This document shows, piece by piece, positions 59,675-64,000 of a stretch of DNA of 64,000 nucleotides; positions within the stretch are counted from its first letter, which is position 1; each line of letters begins with the position of its first letter. Where the stretch lies: NCBI GenBank assembly GCA_045561575.1, contig JBJKXM010000004.1, forward strand, positions 69,656-133,655, read 5' to 3'. A program made the translations under genes and the position numbers. The notes beneath the pieces were generated by a model. It saw only the letters and a program-made list of their open reading frames with translations, was not told where the DNA came from and did not search any database. Source of the DNA: GCA-002715885 sp045561575 (lineage in GTDB: Bacteria > Bacteroidota > Bacteroidia > Flavobacteriales > BACL11).

Positions 59675-62073
59675 TTTAATTTAAACTCCCTATAGCAAGC
59701 AAAAATTAAAAGGAGTATTAAAGAAATGGATGAAGCTAAAGAAATTCTTTCACCACTTATAAAAACTGAAGGTTCAAACTTAAATTCGATAATATGATTA
59801 CCAGCTGGAATTTTCATGGCTCTTAAAACATAGTTAGCTCTAAAATGTTCTGTTTTTACCCCATCTACATAAGCATTCCAACCGTCTTTATAATATATCT
59901 CAGAAAAAATTGCTAACCCTTCATCATTTAAATTTGTTGTGTATTTTAAATTATTGGGTTGATAGGAATCTAATTTTATTGAACCTAAAGATGAAAACTT
60001 GATCTTGTTTAAATTATCTTTAAACCTTTCATCAACAATGATTGTTTTTGCGGGATCAAAATTGCCGAGAGCCGCAATTTCTTCGTCGGCATTTTTTACA
60101 ATCTTAACATCCTCAATAAGCCATGCATTTCCTAGAGCTCCAGCATTTATTTGAGCACGACCATCTTGAGTAATAAAATATTTAGTATTTAACATATTTA
60201 AAACACTAATATTTCCTCTTGAAATATGAAATTCTATTAGCTCTTGATATCGTTTAAGTTTTGCTCCATGATAACCTCCAATAGATTTATGAAAGTAAGA
60301 AGTACTAGCATCATTAAATGTACTAACACTTTGATTAAAAACTCTAAAATTAGGATCCTTATCTTTTAAAATAAAATTATCTGCTTGAGAAGGTTTATAA
60401 GGATTCTTTACCTTGTTTTTTCTGACAAAGTGCTCATCATTAAGATATCTTTTATTAATGTTCCACATATCAGCTATTAATAAAGCTCCAATTAATAAAA
60501 TAGCATATTTCTTATTTAATTTTTCTTTGATAAACGCAAATAAAACACCAAAGGATAATAGAATGAATAAAAAGGATCTCCATGAGTCAGATTGCAATAA
60601 AGAAGATCTATCAGCAATTAATCCATCAAGAAAACCATCAGGAGTTTTAACACCAGAAGATATAGGTGTTAAATCTTTTTCTGACAAGAAATCTAAAAAC
60701 ATAGTCGGAAAGAGTGCAAAAATTAGCGTAATACCTCCTGCGGTGTAAAATGCAATTTTTAATTTCTTTAAATCTTCAAATTTAGAATTAGAAGAAAGAA
60801 ACTTATTTAATCCTATAAAGGCTAACAAAGGAATTGTAAACTCAGCAATTACTAAAATCATTGAAACTGCTCTAAATTTATTGTATCCAGGAAAGTAATC
60901 AAGAAAGAAATCTGTTAAAGGCATAAAATTCTTGCCCCAAGCTAGCATTAGAGAAATGATTGTAGCCAACAATATCCATATTCTTAATTCATTTTTCACT
61001 AATAGCAGCCCCAGTATAAATAGAAATATAACTATGGCTCCAACATATGTAGGTCCTGACACAATTGGCTGTTCTCCCCAATATGACCCTGCCTTAAACT
61101 GTAGGGCATTTGCTAATTTTTTATTTCTAAATTTTCTTAAAAAATCTAAAGTTTGTGAATCATCAATTGATAGAACACTGCTCATGCTACTTCCACCATG
61201 AAAATTTGGAATTAAAAGTGTCATTGATTCTGCTACTCCATAACTCCATTGAGTTGCATAATCCTTGTCTAAACCTTTTGTTTTATTATCAATATTATTA
61301 GTTAGCTCTGATTTTCCTCTAGTAGTTTCTTTACCATAGTCTATTGTTGTTTTCAGTCTAGTATATGAAGTACCAGCTGCTAAAAAAGCTGCTAAAAATA
61401 AAACTCCAGTCTTTTTAAAAAAAGAAGGGAGTGTTTTTCCTTTAAAATCTTTATAAAACTGAGTAAAACCAACAAATAATAAAATTAAAATCAAATAATA
61501 TGTAATCTGATAATGATTTGTAAATATTTGTAGTGCCACAGCTAAAGATGTCAAAACTCCACCCAATAACATTTTACCTCTGTAAGTATACAAAACAGCA
61601 GCTACAACCATTGGAAGATAAGCAATAGCATGTGCTTTTGTCATATGACCAGCTTGAATTATTATAAAAAAGTAGGAAGAAAAAGCATATGCAAAAGCTC
61701 CAAGAGCAGCAATTCTATAATCAATATTTAATGAAACAAGTAAAAGATAAAAACCAAGTAAATAAAGAAAAAGTAGATTGGCTGGTCTGGGAAATCCGAA
61801 TGAAATAGCTTTATCAATATATTTAATAAGGTTTGAATATTTAACAGATATTTGGTATGCTGGCATTCCAGAAAAAATAGAGTTTGTCCATAGTGCTTCT
61901 TCTCCAGTTTTTTCTCTATGATCGCTAATTTCTTTCGACATTCCAATCCAAGTTTTAACATCATGACCATCGATTCTTTTTCCTTCTAATAAAGGGGAAA
62001 AATAAGCGAATGATATTAAAGCAAATAATGTGACTACTAGAGCATGAGATTTTAAATTATTAATTCCAATCAT
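59671..62073 (-). CDS. YfhO family integral membrane protein (GT-C-like)
   Basis: An 800-residue polytopic membrane protein with roughly a dozen helices and a C-terminal soluble beta domain. SFAYFSPLLEGKRIDGHDVKTW and WTNSIFSGMPAYQIS belong to the YfhO pattern; FPRPANLLFLYLLGFYLLLVSL, ITNHYQITYYLILILLFVGF (in part) and WNAYVDGVKTEHFRANYVLRA follow. YfhO proteins belong to the GT-C clan and are thought to glycosylate surface polymers such as lipoteichoic acids in Firmicutes; in this organism the acceptor is unknown. It is 8 nt from the DUF4834 gene. Confidence 0.88.
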   Translation of the reverse strand: MIGINNLKSHALVVTLFALISFAYFSPLLEGKRIDGHDVKTWIGMSKEISDHREKTGEEALWTNSIFSGMPAYQISVKYSNLIKYIDKAISFGFPRPANLLFLYLLGFYLLLVSLNIDYRIAALGAFAYAFSSYFFIIIQAGHMTKAHAIAYLPMVVAAVLYTYRGKMLLGGVLTSLAVALQIFTNHYQITYYLILILLFVGFTQFYKDFKGKTLPSFFKKTGVLFLAAFLAAGTSYTRLKTTIDYGKETTRGKSELTNNIDNKTKGLDKDYATQWSYGVAESMTLLIPNFHGGSSMSSVLSIDDSQTLDFLRKFRNKKLANALQFKAGSYWGEQPIVSGPTYVGAIVIFLFILGLLLVKNELRIWILLATIISLMLAWGKNFMPLTDFFLDYFPGYNKFRAVSMILVIAEFTIPLLAFIGLNKFLSSNSKFEDLKKLKIAFYTAGGITLIFALFPTMFLDFLSEKDLTPISSGVKTPDGFLDGLIADRSSLLQSDSWRSFLFILLSFGVLFAFIKEKLNKKYAILLIGALLIADMWNINKRYLNDEHFVRKNKVKNPYKPSQADNFILKDKDPNFRVFNQSVSTFNDASTSYFHKSIGGYHGAKLKRYQELIEFHISRGNISVLNMLNTKYFITQDGRAQINAGALGNAWLIEDVKIVKNADEEIAALGNFDPAKTIIVDERFKDNLNKIKFSSLGSIKLDSYQPNNLKYTTNLNDEGLAIFSEIYYKDGWNAYVDGVKTEHFRANYVLRAMKIPAGNHIIEFKFEPSVFISGERISLASSISLILLLIFACYREFKLK

Positions 62074-62081
62074 AATATTTT

Positions 62082-62336
62082 TTATTCGTCAACCTCTTCA
62101 AAATCTACATAATCACCAACATTGAGATCTTTAGAATTGGTTTTTTTATTTTTTCCTTCAATAGTAATTTCTCCTTCTTTTTGCTGATTACCTTCTTGTT
62201 GATTATATTGATCTTTAAATTTTTGCTGCATCTTTTTTGCAAAAGATTGTAAAATAAAAGGGGCTAATAATCTTAAAGTGTATTTGAAAAAATAGTACAC
62301 TAAAAAAATAATAGCTAGTGTTTTTAAAAATGGCAT
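62082..62336 (-). CDS. DUF4834 family small membrane protein
   Basis: An 84-residue protein with one N-terminal membrane segment (LKTLAIIFLVYYFFKYTLRLLAPF in part), a basic stretch AKKMQQKFKDQYN, a Gln/Glu-rich linker and an acidic end (DLNVGDYVDFEEVDE). This layout matches Bacteroidota DUF4834. Function is unknown. It shares one base with carB, an arrangement suggesting co-expression. Confidence 0.82.
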   Translation of the reverse strand: MPFLKTLAIIFLVYYFFKYTLRLLAPFILQSFAKKMQQKFKDQYNQQEGNQQKEGEITIEGKNKKTNSKDLNVGDYVDFEEVDE

Positions 62337-64000
62337 TATTTACTCAAATATAAATTTCTTTCAGAATACACTTTTACAAAATAATCATCAGTTAAATCAT
62401 CAATAAAATATATACTTTCACCAGTAGATTTCATTTCAGGGCCTAATTCCTTATTAACATTTGGAAATTTATTAAATGAAAATACTGGAACTTTTATAGC
62501 ATATCCTTTTTTCTTAGGATTAAACTCAAAATCAGCAACTTTATTTTGTCCTAGCATTACTTTAGAAGCATAATTAACGTAAGGCTCATCATAGGCCTTA
62601 GAAATAAAAGGAACAGTTCGTGAAGCTCTAGGGTTAGCTTCAATAACATAAACTACTTCATCTTTAATTGCAAATTGAATATTAATTAAACCAACTGTTT
62701 CTAGTTCAACAGCTATTTTTTTGGTTATATCAATCATTTGTTGCCTTACATTATCACTTAGATCAAATGTAGGTAACACAGCGTAAGAATCACCAGAGTG
62801 AATACCACAAGGCTCAATATGCTCCATGATACCAATGATATATACATCCTTCCCATCACAAATGGCATCAGCTTCTGCTTCTATTGCATTATCTAAATAA
62901 TGATCTAATAGAACTCGATTTCCAGGAATATCCTTTAGTAGATCAATTATGTGATGCTCTAATTCATCTTCATTAATAACAATTTTCATTCCCTGTCCAC
63001 CTAAAACATATGAAGGTCTCACTAAGATTGGAAAATTTAGGTCTTTTGAAATATTAATTGCTTCTTCTGCAGTTTGGGCAACAGCAAATTTCGGAAATGG
63101 AATATTATTCTTTTCTAATAGTTCAGAAAACCTACCTCTATCTTCTGCAACATCTAGAGCTTTATAAGAAGTACCCATTATATTAATATTATACCTTTCA
63201 AGCTTTTCAGCTAATTTTAAAGCTGTTTGTCCTCCTAATTGAACAATAACACCTTTAGGTTTTTCATGAAGGATTATATCGTAAATATGTTCCCAAAAAA
63301 CAGGTTCAAAATATAATTTGTCGGCTGTATCATTATCAGTAGAAACTGTTTCAGGATTACAATTTATCATAATTGTTTCATATCCACATTCTTTTGATGC
63401 AAGTACACCGTGAACACAAGAATAATCAAATTCAATTCCTTGTCCAATTCTATTAGGTCCAGATCCTAGTACAATGATTTTCTCCTTATCGGATGAAATA
63501 CTTTCATTCTCAGCAAATCTTTTTCCATCAACTTCTTTATCCATTTCAAAAGTAGAATAGTAATATGGTGTTTTAGCAACAAATTCTGCAGCACAAGTAT
63601 CAACTAACTTATATACTCTATTTATATTCATTGATTGTCTTGTATTAAACACTTCACTTTCAAGGCAACTTAGTAAATGGGCTATTTGCCTATCTGCAAA
63701 TCCTTTAATTTTTGCCTCCAAAAGCAAATCTTTTGAAATATTTTTAATTGTATACTGTCTTATTTCATTTTCAAAAACAACCAATTCCTCTATTTGTCTC
63801 AAAAACCAAAAATCTATCTTGGTTATGTCATGAATTCTTTGAATTGGAATACCTATTCTGAATGCATCGTATATTCTAAATATTCTATCGCTACTTGCAT
63901 ATTTTAATCTATTTAAAATTTCATCTTGATTAGTTATTTCTCTTCCGTCTGCACCTAAACCATTTCTACCAATTTCCAAAGACTGACATCCTTTTTGAAG
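62336..64000 (-). CDS. carB: Carbamoyl-phosphate synthase large subunit (5'-truncated by window edge)
   Basis: Makes carbamoyl phosphate for pyrimidines and arginine from bicarbonate, glutamine-derived ammonia and two ATP. The frame is open to 64000, so the start lies right of the window; about 554 of roughly 950 codons are seen. Visible are the end of the first ATP-grasp half (LEIGRNGLGADGREI), the oligomerisation domain, VLGSGPNRIGQGIEFDYS with CNPETVSTD, the second ATP-grasp domain (EDRGRFSELLEKNNIPFP, VRPSYVLGGQGMKIV, EANPRASRTVPFISKA) and only a short remnant after GYAIKVPVFSF. The protein ends at SERNLYLSK, without the usual allosteric MGS-like domain of about 130 residues. Confidence 0.95.
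   Translation of the reverse strand, partial: LQKGCQSLEIGRNGLGADGREITNQDEILNRLKYASSDRIFRIYDAFRIGIPIQRIHDITKIDFWFLRQIEELVVFENEIRQYTIKNISKDLLLEAKIKGFADRQIAHLLSCLESEVFNTRQSMNINRVYKLVDTCAAEFVAKTPYYYSTFEMDKEVDGKRFAENESISSDKEKIIVLGSGPNRIGQGIEFDYSCVHGVLASKECGYETIMINCNPETVSTDNDTADKLYFEPVFWEHIYDIILHEKPKGVIVQLGGQTALKLAEKLERYNINIMGTSYKALDVAEDRGRFSELLEKNNIPFPKFAVAQTAEEAINISKDLNFPILVRPSYVLGGQGMKIVINEDELEHHIIDLLKDIPGNRVLLDHYLDNAIEAEADAICDGKDVYIIGIMEHIEPCGIHSGDSYAVLPTFDLSDNVRQQMIDITKKIAVELETVGLINIQFAIKDEVVYVIEANPRASRTVPFISKAYDEPYVNYASKVMLGQNKVADFEFNPKKKGYAIKVPVFSFNKFPNVNKELGPEMKSTGESIYFIDDLTDDYFVKVYSERNLYLSK

Noticed and set aside
60413..61201. Two plus-strand open frames (111 and 89 codons) opposite yfhO
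   Set aside because: They mirror hydrophobic codons of YfhO and have no recognisable domain.
1..64000. CRISPR arrays, insertion sequences, prophage or toxin-antitoxin modules
   Set aside because: No regularly spaced repeats, transposase, integrase or phage genes were seen anywhere in the window.

Overview
The window is a contiguous piece of an AT-rich Bacteroidota chromosome, most probably an uncultivated marine member of the Flavobacteriales. The evidence is a short Bacteroidota-type RpoD without region 1.1, promoters of the TTG...TAnnTTTG type, type IX secretion (T9SS) C-terminal tails, TonB-dependent receptors with a carboxypeptidase-like plug extension, a DUF4249 lipoprotein, a secreted protein carrying the GCTDPxACNF motif, and a tmRNA whose tag reads GENNYALAA. 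Genes are packed tightly with many 1-17 nt overlaps and few long gaps. The taxonomic call is inference from these traits.

Layout. 1-5.6 kb: 3' part of rpoD, rpe, a saccharopine-dehydrogenase-like gene, tmRNA (ssrA), a GrpB-family gene enclosed by a repeated tmRNA 3' flank, and typA. 5.7-9.2 kb: nitroreductase, a secreted CotH-kinase protein and a DUF423 membrane protein. 9.2-22.5 kb: a nearly complete phenylacetate catabolic locus. paaE is divergent from a long paaABCD-G-H-I-J-Y-Z operon that continues through a secreted PKD-domain protein, a second crotonase and a fused alpha/beta E1 dehydrogenase. PaaABCDE epoxidises phenylacetyl-CoA, PaaG isomerises it to the oxepin, PaaZ opens and oxidises the ring, and PaaJ, PaaH and a crotonase carry out beta-oxidation, with PaaI and PaaY as housekeeping or salvage thioesterases. 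The CoA ligase PaaK and a regulator are not in the window.

22.5-36.6 kb: a TonB receptor/DUF4249 pair (receptor frameshifted), trxB, recQ, fmt, pdxH, yqgE, a class IV aminotransferase, a second TonB receptor and a T9SS-exported esterase-fold protein lacking its nucleophile. 36.6-43.2 kb: a structured RNA that is a good 6S RNA candidate, zapA with a coiled-coil partner, an M23 peptidase, an arsC operon with three tandem small membrane proteins, and a third TonB receptor. 43.2-51.4 kb: housekeeping genes (purL, an acyltransferase, DUF3822, rsmD, coaD, rdgB, rlmH, nadC, yihY). 51.4-62.1 kb: an M1 peptidase with an apparent C-terminal outer-membrane barrel, then a surface-glycan block of two sulfotransferase-like proteins, two glycosyltransferases, a flippase and YfhO. 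The right edge holds a DUF4834 protein and the C-terminal 58% or so of carB.

Four genes (a TonB receptor, purL, a DUF3822-linked gene and the flippase) are each interrupted by a single-base frameshift in a purine run. Because one is the essential-type purine gene purL, I read these mainly as sequence or assembly indels and annotate the genes at full length. I did not find a clearly new multi-gene system. The best candidates for something undescribed are the three-paralogue membrane cluster with arsC, the PKD protein inside the phenylacetate operon, the peptidase-barrel fusion, and the tmRNA-end repeat around grpB.
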